From NCBI GenBank assembly GCA_030035585.1, contig CM057481.1:8767128-8831127 (forward strand): 64,000 bases of DNA. Direction: 5' to 3'. Under the pieces are notes generated by a model. That model made no database searches. It was not told where the DNA came from and worked only from the letters and a program-made list of their open reading frames with translations. The first letter of the stretch is position 1. Each line of letters begins with the position of its first letter. A program made the position numbers and the translations under genes. Of the stretch, positions 1 to 10,756 are shown piece by piece. Origin of the DNA: Dugong dugon (taxonomy: Eukaryota > Chordata > Mammalia > Sirenia > Dugongidae).

Positions 1-76
1 GGAGCAGCTGGTGGATTGGAACTGCCGACCTTTCGGTTGGCAGCTGAGCTCTTAACCACTGCGCCACCAGGGTTCC
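1..76 (-). mobile_element. AfroSINE, cut by window start
   Basis: This is the 5' (tRNA-like) part of an AfroSINE in reverse, with the A box and the phrase GGCAGCTGAGCTCTTAACCA. The rest lies left of the window. Confidence 0.85.
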
Positions 77-671
77 TTACTTTCTTATAGTGGAGCTGAA
101 AATTGCACATACAATTGAGTAATTCCAAACAACCACCCACAGGCAATTTTTTTGATACCTAAAGTATGGGAAAATGGTAATTCTCAAAAATCACTTTGAG
201 CATTCATTGCTTCACCACGATTTGTCAGAGGAATAATACCATCTTTTAAAAATTCTAGCTCAATGTTGGACACATTGTTGGTGCTAAGTAAATAGTTGCT
301 GGCCTGCTTTATATACTTGGAATTTAAAGTTCAGACACGTTTTCTGCAAAGCTGCTGCTGCAATTGTAAACATCTATTAAGCACCTACCACGTCCCAATC
401 CCTGTGCTTCATTCACGCTGGGGACAGAAGCTAGAACAAGAAAGGTATAGTCTGACCAAAGAGGCACCCTGCTCTGTCCCACCCTATGCAGACATAATAG
501 TTACTTTTTTACTCAGCTATGGAAGGACACATAATAAATGTTTGGCAACAGCATTTGGCAGAAGGAAAGCAGTAACTACCAGATAGTACCTGGGCTCTGA
601 TGTCAGGCAGTGATGTCCCAAAATGAGATCCTAATTGATGTTTCTGCCAAGACACTCTATATTTAGGTCAG
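77..671. other. PXK intron 1, no recognised element
   Basis: This is AT-rich unique sequence between a SINE and a MER5B. I saw no gene or repeat in it. The 96-codon frame at 296-586 has no family resemblance. Confidence 0.5.
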
Positions 672-882
672 CATTCTCCACTTGGGCGAGTCTGCCCTCT
701 TGGAGACATTTTGCAACGTCTGGAGACATTTCTGGTAGACACAGCTAAGGGATTCTACCAGCATCTAGTGGGTGGAGGCCAAAGATGCTGCTCAATATCC
801 TAGAGTACACAGGCCAGCCCCCCATAACAAAGAATTATCTAGCCCAAACTGTCAATAGTGCCGAGGTTAAGAAACCCTGGTT
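672..882. mobile_element. MER5B-like hAT-Charlie DNA transposon fossil
   Basis: It contains the family hallmark phrases CATCTAGTGGGTGGAGGCC and AACAAAGAATTATCTAGCCC, and ends with GTTAAGAAACCCTGG. It is an old mammalian nonautonomous element with no coding capacity. Confidence 0.75.
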
Positions 883-1885
883 TTAGGTGCATCTAGTAGG
901 TCATCCCAGTCCATGGAGGCTAGGGGATGTAGGGTGGTGGTGGTAGTTATTTCTGTTGCCATCTGCCCTTGGCCTTAGTCCACTTAACCTACATGCAACA
1001 CCATTTGCAACGTGGGCAGTGTGGGAGTGTGTCCACCTAGTGGGTGCCCTTAGTTACTGGTGGCTTCAAAGCATCATTCGTGTTTCCTCTGGGAAAGGAC
1101 CCCATACAGCCCAGGTGGCACATTAGGGAGTGTCCACTGTAGCCCCAATATCCCATCTGGCGTGTGGTCACAGATACAGGAAAAGAATGGGAGACAGGTA
1201 AGGTGATTTTGCTCAGAAATATTTTTAATTTCTTATCAATGGGGCAAGTCGGTTCCTAGCTATAAAACATTAGAATTTTTTAAATTTGCACGATACCACC
1301 ATCCAGCCTGACCAAAAGAAAATACTTTTACCTCAAAACACTTTTAACAAAAGAGTTCCAATGTTATAAGCTTAAAAACATAGCATGGCTGCCTACTGCT
1401 TGCTACCAGACTGGAGCTTTTATTAAAGCAAAGAGAAGAGGACCCTGGAGACTAGTAGAAACCCGACATTTGAAGTCAGGCCTCCCACCTCCCGAGCTGG
1501 AGTCAGCAGCTCAGAATTCTCCAGTGAATCATTCCCATCTTTACCACTCTCTCTGACGTGGAAGAGAACCTGCAGTGGGTACAAAGAAGCCAATAAACCA
1601 CCAAGGCCAATCAGCTGAGCACCCTGCAGGGCAGCCCTGAGTCATCTACGCATGCCATCAAACCCTACCATCTGCTGCCACTTCCCCAAAGGGCCTTCCT
1701 CCTTCCTGCTCCTCCTCTCAACACCACACCACTTATCCTGGCAGGCCAGGATGGCTGCTGGGCCAAGCTCTAGCATGTGGGCATTTTAGCCAGCCAATGT
1801 GGTCTGGTGATGGAGTTCTTCAAACTGGAAATGCATCAGGACCACATGACTTCTGACTTAAATGAAGGAAGACAGAAATGATGTA
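883..1885. other. PXK intron 1, no recognised element
   Basis: About 1 kb of unique sequence without a repeat or exon I could name. Confidence 0.45.
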
Positions 1886-1990
1886 AAATGAGCACTGACC
1901 ATTTGCCAGAAACTTTGCTAAGCCCCTTACCCAACACTTCGCCTTCAGTCCTCATAGCCACCCTAAGAGGTGGGTGATCTTGGCTCAGCA
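1886..1990 (-). mobile_element. MIR fragment
   Basis: It is a reverse-orientation MIR: TTTGCTAAGCCCCTTACCCA, then CATAGCCACCCTAAGAGGTG, corresponds to the MIR segment of low-abundance tail and regional-total phrases. The copy is diverged. Confidence 0.5.
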
Positions 1991-2666
1991 AGGCCCAAGG
2001 CTGCACAGGGAGGAAGCGGTGGATTGGGAAGGGATCTGGAACCTAGGTCCCTGTTGACTTCCAAGACCCTCCAACTGGCCAGGGATGGCTGGTGGCCCTC
2101 AATGGCCTGGGAAGCTTTGAGGTCCGAGTCTTTCTGCAGTCCTGAAAGTTGGGAGTCCTCCCTAGTGCATGGAACTCCCAGTTTACCTCCAATGCGTTGA
2201 GACCTATCAACTCCGGTCTTGGCGGGGATGGAGGGTGGACAGACTATCACTTCCACGCTGTTGACTAACGCTTCCAACACACCCCATCTGCCAAGTCAGC
2301 GTCCCCACTGGCATTCTGTTTCCTGACTCTCCGAACGTTTAGGATTTCACTGCACAGTAGCTGGTCCTCAAAGATGCCTTAGTTTGATGAGACTTTAGAA
2401 AAAAATAAGGAAGAAAACTTATTTTGAATCTATCTGGCCCCAAATTATTTTAGTGAGGTTACAAACACAGACCACTTCAAAGAAATGTTAAAGAAGCTAA
2501 AGCTAAAACTTAAGCAATCAAACCTGTCTAACCCACTAATTCTCTCCTCTCTTTTGGCACAGTTACCAGATTTACTCTGAGACTCAAAGTGCAGAAATAC
2601 CACTGAACCTGTCCCAAGGGCATTTTGCAGATATCTGCCATGTTTCCACATCTCTACCTCTAAAGT

Positions 2667-2802
2667 GGCCCAAGTGGCGTAGTGGTTAAGAGCTCAAGAG
2701 CTCGGCTGCTAACCAAAAAGTCAGCAGTTGGAATCCACCCGCTCCTTGGAAACCCTATGAGGCAGTTCTGAGTTGGAATTGACTCGACGACAATGGGTTT
2801 GG
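2667..2802 (+). mobile_element. AfroSINE with perfect 12-bp target duplication
   Basis: The tRNA-like head (GTGGCGTAGTGGTTAAGAGC), body and tail (ATTGACTCGACGACAATGGG) are present. Direct repeats TACCTCTAAAGT at 2655-2666 and 2803-2814 flank it exactly. Confidence 0.95.
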
Positions 2803-2824
2803 TACCTCTAAAGTCGAGGGAACC

Positions 2825-2995
2825 CTCTGCATTCTAGAATCTCCCAGGGGACTTAAAAAAAATACGCTTGGTCTCTACCTCCTCGTGGTTCTGATTTAAT
2901 TTGTTTGGGCTGCAGCACAAGGGTTAGTATTTTTTAAAAGTCCCCGGGGAATTCTAGCGTGCAGCCAGGGCTGAGAATCACAGCTCTAAAGGTAT
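2825..2995 (+). mobile_element. MER5A-like hAT-Charlie fossil
   Basis: The phrases TCTAGAATCTCCCAGGGGAC and GCCAGGGCTGAGAATCACAG match the MER5A body and end. It lies just after the SINE target duplication. Confidence 0.65.
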
Positions 2996-3490
2996 AAATC
3001 AAATCAAGGTTACTTCTCAAAGAGACAGGAAACAGTTCCATTCCACACAAATAAAAAAATAAACCCACATGAGAGGAAGCAGACAAAGGAGTCAAGCACC
3101 CACCAAACCTCAGGGCCCCTCCAGCCTGCCCCCCACCCCAGCCTCAGTAAGGACTTGGCTCCTCTGTCTTCCTGAGCATGGTAGGCACTCGCCTCAGCCC
3201 TCTAGCCACCCCACCACCACCACCACCACCGCCCCAACCCGGGTCCTGTCATGGTGGCTTCCACAGGCACCACTCATGCCATCCTCCAGGGGGCATTTGG
3301 GGTGAGCAGGGAGGAACCATTATCCTCATGTGACAGCTGGGGAAAATGAGCCCCTGAAAGGACAGAAAGCAGTGGGTCTGGGACAGGAAGACAGGCCTGA
3401 GTGTCCAGTGCCCACGAGCCATGCCACCTTCTGGGTTCATTCTCAAACCCACTTCTCTCCTGGGACTTACCCTTCATGAGAAAGTCCTCA
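2996..3490. other. Unique intronic sequence with short (CCA)n
   Basis: A CCA/CCACCG run at about 3207-3233 is the only structure seen. The small open frames here come from it and have no recognisable product. Confidence 0.4.
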
Positions 3491-4200
3491 AAGCATGATC
3501 AACACAAGTGACTTGCTGGACACCCAACACCATGCTACGTTCCGGCTCAGGAAACTTCCAGGGCTCCCCACTGGCCAGAGGATAAAATCTAAACTTCTCA
3601 GCATTTGTCCACTGCTTGACCCAACCCTGTCTTTAAACTCAAACCCTCCTCTATGCTTGACCCAACAGTTTCTTTATACTCATACCCTCCTCTACTCCAG
3701 TCGGAGGCCCTGCATTGTGCAAATGGTTAACACACTTGGCTGCTAACAGAAAGACTGGAGGTTCAAGTCCACCCAGAGGTGCCTCAGATGAAAGTCCTGG
3801 CAATCTACTTATGAAAAATCAGCCACTGAAAACCCTACAGAGTACAGTTCTATTCTGACACATACGGGGTCACCGTGAGTCAGAATTGACACCGCGGCAG
3901 CTGGTTTTCTACTCCAGTCAGGCTCTTTGTCTCCTAAACACCCCTTACTCACTCCCCTCACTGTGCTGCTGGACCCATTTAAAACTCGGGAAGCTAAGCT
4001 TTCTAACCATGTTACTGCTATTTTTGTCCCCTGCCTCTGTTTGGGGAGGGGAATTTCTCCGATTGGATTGAGTTCTTCGATTCTCCAATTAGATTAAGTT
4101 CTTCATACATTTCTTTGTATTCCAAATAGCACCCAACACAATATCAGGTCGACTGCAGAAGCGCAGCAAATACTGGTTGATGGATATTTGTTGACTCACT
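3491..4200 (+). mobile_element. L2 LINE 3' region, split by a SINE
   Basis: The C/T-rich L2 3' signature (CCAGGGCTCCCCACTGGCC, AAATCTAAACTTCTCAGCA) runs to 3702. It resumes after the SINE from 3920 and ends near TGGTTGATGGATATTTGTTG. It is an ancient noncoding remnant. Confidence 0.5.
3703..3907 (+). mobile_element. AfroSINE (long subfamily) nested in L2
   Basis: This is the longer variant, with CCACCCAGAGGTGCCTCAGA and AAAATCAGCCACTGAAAACC. Perfect 12-bp target duplications TCTACTCCAGTC lie at 3691-3702 and 3908-3919. Confidence 0.95.
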
Positions 4201-4254
4201 GCTTGCTCCTTTGGGGAGCAACGTTGCTCTTTTTTATAGGCACCTAAATCCAGG

Positions 4255-4612
4255 TAAAGTCAGATAACACTCTCAAGAAAATCTCCATGTGACTATGGCC
4301 CGACACCCTTTTAACTCAGTACTGAGGTTCACCCTTCAGCCAAAGATTAGACAGGTCTATAGGGCCAACAATAACACACGAGAGGGACATGCTTCACAGT
4401 TCAATCATGTCTACGAGACGAATGGGCACACCAGCCCAAAAGCAAAGACAAGAAGGCAGGAAGGGACAGGAAAACTGGACAAATGAAAAAAGGAAACCCG
4501 GCGGTTGGAGAAGGGGAGAGTGTTGACACACCACGGGGTTGGCAACCAGTGTCACAAAACTGTTCAATGAGAAACTAATTTGCTCTGTGAACTTTCACCT
4601 AAAGCACAAAAA
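4255..4612 (+). mobile_element. L1 3' UTR end
   Basis: It ends ACTAATTTGCTCTGTGAACT then TTCACCTAAAGCACAA and an A-rich stretch. The same sequence occurs in reverse at 42425-42790, and is related to the L1 3' end at 57895-58205. Confidence 0.6.
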
Positions 4613-5970
4613 ACAGAGATCTCCATGTGATCTCCCAAACCCTTAGACTCACCGTCCCTTTGTAAGAATCAATATTCTAACCACATGGTCACACAGCACA
4701 GGAGCTGCAGCTCAGGGCAGCAGTCAGCATCACCCTCACGCTGAAAGACAGGGAGGTTTATGAGGAAATTCTGGCAGAGTAAGCTGCAGGCCTCCTGCTC
4801 AGCTCGCTGGCCACCTGCCTGGCTGCTTATGGTCTTTTCATATTTCACTTAGAACTAATGACTACTCCTTGCTCTGGTAATTTTTCAGTATTTTTCATTA
4901 TTTCTACCAGCAGATTTTTCAGGGCTGGAAGCCCTGTTTTGTTTCGTTTTTTCATTTTAAAAGGCATCTGAAGAATCTCACTATCTTAACCTAAATTTTG
5001 GCAGGTAAGTGAAGTCAAGTGTATCTCCTTCTCAACCAAGTGAAGTGAATTTTATTTTAAAATCTAACTGACTGAACCACAGAACCGTGTACTTCGGCCT
5101 TATGCAAAACAAACTCTCCACTTTCTACTCTGTATTCACCTAAGAGACCAGGAGCACATCACAAATATCCTCTGATTCCTACAGTGAGACATGGCTGCTG
5201 TATCACACATGCTTCTCCTGTCTCCCTCTCCCGGCCTCCTGGCCTTTGAAGCCCTGGCTCTCCTCTGAGAGAGGGTCTCCTGCTCTGCCAGGAGGGCCGG
5301 TCTCCAGGCTTCTAAGATAGCCGATGTTCCAGCTACGAGAGATACTGCAAAGCTGCACTCAAAAACCCTTCTGACCTCAGACGTGACTGCAGAACAATTA
5401 TACAGCATTTTAAATACCCAGTTCTTGTAGCATTCTATAGTACAATGGCCCTTAAATGACGCCAAAGCAAATTACCCAGGTTGCTAAAATGTGAACCCAA
5501 GAATTCCATCTTATATCAATGGAGATAAACAAAGTCAAAAATCTGAGGCTCAATTAAACAGTAACCAATGAAACATAATCTTTACTTGTTCAAAAATCCT
5601 TACATCTCATAGGGCCAATTCCTAAAAGTAGAGAAATGGATGCAGTGAGCAGAATCTCACAGAACCACCCACTGCATATTTACTGACTAGAAAAGAGAAT
5701 TTAGCACACAAACTCTGATCTGGTTGGAAATAACGATGTTCCTGTCGGTTATGGTAACTAATCTGTATCCTCATCTCTCACCACCTTGGATGGTACCTGA
5801 GGACCTGCTGAGAACTGAGTGTACTCCCTTCTGGGGCCACTTCTGGCCTACCTACCCCCATTTCCACTGCCCCAAAGGACAGGCCACTTGAGAGTGCTTC
5901 TAGAGCCTGAGGAGCCTGAACAGCCACATGTGCAACCCCCTCCCCACATACCCGTAACCACAAGTCCCCA
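4613..5970. other. PXK intron 1, no recognised element
   Basis: About 1.35 kb without a repeat family or exon I could identify. The 109-codon minus frame at 5136-5465 has no recognisable domain. Confidence 0.4.
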
Positions 5971-6165
5971 GGGGAAAGGGCACCGGCTTTCAAGTCTCTG
6001 AAACCCAGCTTCAAAGCCCAGCTGCCACTTACTAATCTTGTACCCCAACTTCTCAGAGCCTCAGTTTATTCTTCTGCAAAATGGAAATCATAACTTTCCA
6101 ACAGGGTTGTGGTGAATATGAAATGAGATAGGCTATTTAGACGACCCAGCACAATGCCCAGCTTT
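5971..6165 (+). mobile_element. MIR
   Basis: It is a forward MIR with GCTGCCACTTACTAATCTTG, CCTCAGTTTATTCTTCTGCA and the tail GGTTGTGGTGAATATGAAAT. It covers the core and 3' half. Confidence 0.75.
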
Positions 6166-6404
6166 GTAACTGTTGGTTTTCTTCCTCGCTAAGGCAATAG
6201 CAAACACAAGGTGTCTGCAGGTGGACATACCATGCCCTTAATCAGCAGGCCCAGGGGACAGCAGCAGCACTGCTGGAGCACCAAAGGACAAATAAAAAGC
6301 AGCCATTCTCTGGGCATGAGGGACATTTGATCAGTCTCTGACTTCTCACTCCAGCCTCTACTGTCCCAGCTTTCATGCCCCACTTTAATGGGGGTTAATT
6401 AAAA

Positions 6405-6745
6405 AGCTTGCCCCTAAAACAACTGGGATATTAAAAATGAGAGAATGGATAGTTAATTATGGCTTATCCATATAGTGGAAGAATATGCAGGCCCTTAAAA
6501 GATGCATAAAAAAGAGTTTTTTATTACATGAGGAAGAGCTGTCAGCTATAATGTTAACTGTAAACAAAAAGGATAAAAATTTCTGCGATAGCAACATTGA
6601 GAGGAAGAGGGAACGCACCGAACGTTAACTGTGTTCATCTCTGGAGGTAAAAGTTTGGGTGGTTTCATTCTCTTGGCTATTTTTTCTACATTTTTGAGGT
6701 TATCCTCAATGAGAAGGAAAAACATTTTAAAACGTTTCTAGGTTT
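6405..6745 (+). mobile_element. Old L1 3' fragment (probable)
   Basis: It carries the mammalian L1 3' UTR pattern: TGGCTTATCCATATAGTGGA, then ATATGCAGGCCCTTAAAAG. It is diverged and the ends are uncertain. Confidence 0.4.
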
Positions 6746-7198
6746 TCTAAATATGTAATTTAAGACAAGGAATCCTGAGTGATAAGACAATGATTGGGAT
6801 TATGTGAACTTGAGTTGATTCCGACTCATAGGGACCAGGTATCAGGAGTATGTTATCAATGATAAATGCAGGCTATCACCTTTTTCCTTTGGCAAGCGAC
6901 CTCTGGACCACTGTATTACTCACTAACACACGCAGTGTGCTGGGAAGGCTGGGGAAACACAAGGTGAAAATCAAACAAACTAACTCTCCTACTTGTGTCG
7001 GCGCTGGTAAAACACTGGTGGAAGAGAAGCTCGAAAACTTTGGGGTGAAGTCAAGCTAAATGGGTCCCTAGTGGTTTTAACCATTTGTAGTAGAATTGGC
7101 CATCATCACTAGGGATAATGGAGAGCTGACTACACATAAAACGTCACTGTGTTCTCCTAGGAGACTGGTTCCAATTTCATAAACAACCGTGCAAGTGA

Positions 7199-7337
7199 CG
7201 GTGCCTCGGAAGAAAGTCCTGGCGATATGCTTCCAAAAGGTCACAGCCATGAAAACCCTATGGAGCACATTTCTACTCTGCAACACATGGGGTCACCGTG
7301 AGTCAGAAGTGGCTCGATGGCAACTGGTTTGGTTTAG
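7199..7337 (+). mobile_element. AfroSINE (long subfamily), rearranged head
   Basis: The body CCTCGGAAGAAAGTCCTGGC and tail GTGAGTCAGAAGTGGCTCGA are clear. A partial head may lie at 7060-7090, separated by about 110 bp of other sequence. Confidence 0.8.
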
Positions 7338-7364
7338 TTTTTGCCGTACATCTCCTCAAAGTTG

Positions 7365-7570
7365 AACTGCTGCATTTATGGAGCCCTTACTCTGTGAGTT
7401 CTGTCCCTCAGTCTATTCCACCCGCCAACCAGGCTTTGAGGTAGGTGCTACTATCTCCCTTATACAGCAAGGACCTCAAGGTTCACAGAGGGCAACTGCT
7501 TAAACAAGGCATACAGTTCCCAAGTGGCAGAAAGGGCCTGACCCCGGGCCTGTCTGACATGCATTCTTAC
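7365..7570 (-). mobile_element. MIR
   Basis: A reverse MIR: TTTGAGGTAGGTGCTACTAT, then GGACCTCAAGGTTCACAGAG and AAGTGGCAGAAAGGGCCTGA. Confidence 0.55.
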
Positions 7571-7985
7571 ACTCTGGCTTCAGGCAGAAAGCTTTCCTAT
7601 TGTATAGGCTCTTGTTTTGATGAAGACAGGTCAGCAGGGCAGGCAGAACCCGTCCATCCAGTCAGGAGAAGGCTGACCCTCTCAGAGGTCAGGGGCTGAG
7701 GAAGAAGAGAAGAACTCAGGCCTGGGTGATGGCAGTTCACCCAGTTAGAGAGCTCGCAGAAGGCAGCCTGGCCCAGAGTCTCCCGACTTGAACACCTCTG
7801 TGTTTTCCAACCTACCTCCTGCTACAGGCACACACATGGCTGGGGCCAGGATAATCAAGGCTCTGCACGGAGTTAACAGACTTTCCCTCCACGGTATTAA
7901 ATAAGCCCCATCACGAGCATTAGGGAGGCTCTGGAGGAGCAAACAGGAGCATATTTATATGAACATGCCTAAAGTGGCTATCAAA

Positions 7986-8180
7986 GGAGCCTGGTGGCAC
8001 AATGGTTGAGCACAGCTAACCAAAAAGTTGGCAATTTGAACCCGCTCTGCAGGAAAGGCCTGGCGATCTGCTCTTGTAAAAATTACAGCCTAGAAAATCC
8101 CACGGAAAAGTTCTGCTCTGTCCCATGGGGTTGCTGTGAGTTAGAATCGACTCAAAAGCACCTAACAGCAACAAACAAAG
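7986..8180 (+). mobile_element. AfroSINE with RTE-type tail
   Basis: The head GGTGGCACAATGGTTGAGC and body are present. The tail GTTAGAATCGACTCAAAAGC and CACCTAACAGCAACAA is the form also found at the RTE 3' end. Confidence 0.88.
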
Positions 8181-8554
8181 TCGACACCTGGTTTATGAGG
8201 CACTCAGCAATTTGCTCGACAGCAACTAACAACAGTAACCTATGCACTTAGGATGGGAGAATTGAGAAAATGGTCGCCTGAACCGCTATCTCGTTCCCCG
8301 GGTCAGAGGGAGGGGGACCCCTAACTTGCTCTCTTCCAGGCCTGGGTTAGTGGAGTCATTAAACAGGTCCACTGCTCTCCAGGCCCTGATGACAGATACA
8401 GTTTGGGATGGCTCCCACCTTGTGACTCTCTTCTGTTCAAAGCCCACTGGCATCATACAAACCCTCACTCTGCCGCCCCCAGCCGTGTGGCTGAAAACAA
8501 GTTACTTAACCTTTCTGCACCTCATTTTCTTCAACTGAATACTGCAGAGAGCTG
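8181..8554. other. PXK intron 1, no recognised element
   Basis: Unique sequence between a SINE and an old L1. Nothing recognisable. Confidence 0.4.
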
Positions 8555-10245
8555 TGAGATCAAATGAGAATCTAGAAAACAGTGTGGCAATTTCTTACAA
8601 AGTTCAACATGCACTTATTGCCTGCCCAGCAATTCCACTTCTGGGCATTTACCCAGGAGAAATGAGTATATATCTACACAAAAACTTGTACCCGAATGTT
8701 GACAGTACCTCTGTTCTTAATAGTCCCAAACTGGAAACAATCCAAATGTCACCAGCTGGTGAATGGATAACAAATTGTGCTACACTCCCACAGTGGAATA
8801 CTACTCAGCAATAAAAAGAAAATGCAACAACATGGAAGAATCTCAAAAGTTTATGCTAAGTGAAAGAAGCCAGACAGAAAAGACTATGTACTATAAGACT
8901 CCATTTATAAATGACATTCCAGAAAAGGTGAACTCTAACGACAGAGCAGACAGGTAGTTTCCAGGGATCAGAAGGAGGGTACTGACTGCAGTGGAGCAGC
9001 AGGGAAATACTTGGATTGATGACAATGTCACCCAGGGGTGACATGGGCATATACATTTGTTAAAAGTTATCAAATTGTATACTTAAAACTGGTGAATTTC
9101 AATAACCAAAGGTGGAACAGCCCAAATGTCCATCCAGGAATGAATGGATAAAGAAACTGTGGTATATTATTGGGACACTGTGATGGTTAAAATTGTGTGT
9201 CAACTTGGCTGGGCCATGATTCTCAGTATTTCAGCAGTTGTATAATGTTGTGATCACTTCCCTGTTGAGATCTGATATGTGATCACCCCCATGATGGAAT
9301 CTGCTGAGTGGTACTAGCCAAGATAGGGCCTGTGGCAGCTCACTGCCCCCTCAGTTTCATCTCTCTGCCTTTTGCTGGTTACTTTCTGCCTGTTCTCCTT
9401 GCCAAGGTTTTTGGCTTGTTCCAGACTCAGCAGCTGCCTCTTGTTGTCTCACCTCCGGTTCTTGGGACTTGAGCTAGCAGCTTACCCATTGATCTTGGAA
9501 TTCGTCAATCTTCACAGCTTGCGAGCAAGAGTCCGGTTCCCCAACCTGCTGATCTTGGGTTCGCCAGCCCCTGCAGCTACGTGAATCAGGAGAAACCTTG
9601 CGGTCTTGTCTGCTGATCTTGGAATTCGTTGACCTTCATAGCCTGTGAGCAGCAGCCCCTCTCCAACCTGCCGACCTTGGGTTCAGCAGCTTCTGCGGCT
9701 CCGTGAATTGGGAGAGGCCTCTACCCTGATCCACGGACTTGGGATGTTTTAGCCTCTACAATTGCATGAGCTGTTTCCTTGATATAAATCTCTCTATATA
9801 TATACTTATACGCTTTACTGGTTTTGCTTTTCTAGAGAACCCAGCCTAAGACAGACATTATTCAGTTAAAAAAAGGAATAAAGTACTTGATACAAACTAC
9901 AATAGTGGTAGAACCTCTAAAACATTATACAAAGTGAAAGAAGTCATACACAAAAGATCACATACTGTTATGATTCCATTTATATGAAATACCCAGAACA
10001 GATAAATCTCTAGAGACAGAAAGCAGACGGGTGGTTGCCAGGGGCTAGGTGGATGGAGGATAGGAGAAACTGCTTAATGGGCAAGAGGTTTTACTTTGGA
10101 GTGATGGAAACATTTGGAAGCAGACAGAAGTGGTAGCACACAACACTAAGGATATACTAAATGTCACTGAATTGTTTACTTTAAAACGGATAATTTACAT
10201 TATGTAAATTTCACCTCAATTACTTTTTAATGGCAAGCTTTATTA
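8555..10245 (+). mobile_element. Old L1 3' region, split by an ERVL-type LTR
   Basis: L1 3' UTR text with GGGCATTTACCCAGGAGAAA and ACACTCCCACAGTGGAATAC runs to 9178. It resumes at 9859 with TTCAGTT and A-rich sequence. It is noncoding and old; it may comprise two tandem L1 3' ends. Confidence 0.6.
9179..9853 (+). mobile_element. Solo LTR, MLT2-like (ERVL endogenous retrovirus)
   Basis: It starts TGTGATGGTTAAAATTGTGT and then GTCAACTTGGCTGGGCCA, a hallmark of MLT2-type ERVL LTRs. It ends with AGAGAACCCAGCCTAAGACA. Five-base flanks GACAC (9174-9178) and GACAT (9854-9858) fit an ERVL target duplication with one substitution. It is about 675 bp, with no internal retroviral genes. It is a relic that split an older L1. 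Confidence 0.8.
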
Positions 10246-10307
10246 ATTACACTTCAACAAGGCTGACCAAAGAGAAAGACAGAAATAATTAGAAAATGAA
10301 TATAAAG

Positions 10308-10368
10308 TACTTAGCACAGAGCCTAGCACATAGTAAGCGCTCAATAAAGGGTATCTATTATCATGACA
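10308..10368 (+). mobile_element. MIR 3' fragment
   Basis: It has GCACAGAGCCTAGCACATAG then TAAGCGCTCAATAAAGGGT, the MIR 3' end. Confidence 0.6.
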
Positions 10369-10756
10369 ACTACCTCCACCTTTTCAGTATTATTCATACT
10401 GCATTCACCTTATCACAATTCTTACAGTCGCTAATACTTCAAAACCAGTATAATTCAGATCACCAACATTAATATAATTTTAATACTATTTTGATCTGAA
10501 TAAAATGCTTTTTTTTAATTTAAAGTCACTTCCAGAAGAGTTTTTATGATTCAATATTATTATGAAAGGAGCCTGCAAGTTAAAAAAAAAAAAAAAAAAG
10601 ACTGGAAAGTGCTAATTTAGACCATTTTCTCTGAAATGTTGGCTCCTTCCTCTGTTAAGCCTTTCCTATGAAGAAAGTAAAAGTCATTAAAAAGACAGAA
10701 AAGAAAGAAAAAAACAAAATGGATGTCAAAACAGACTTAAATTTGCTTTGAATGTA

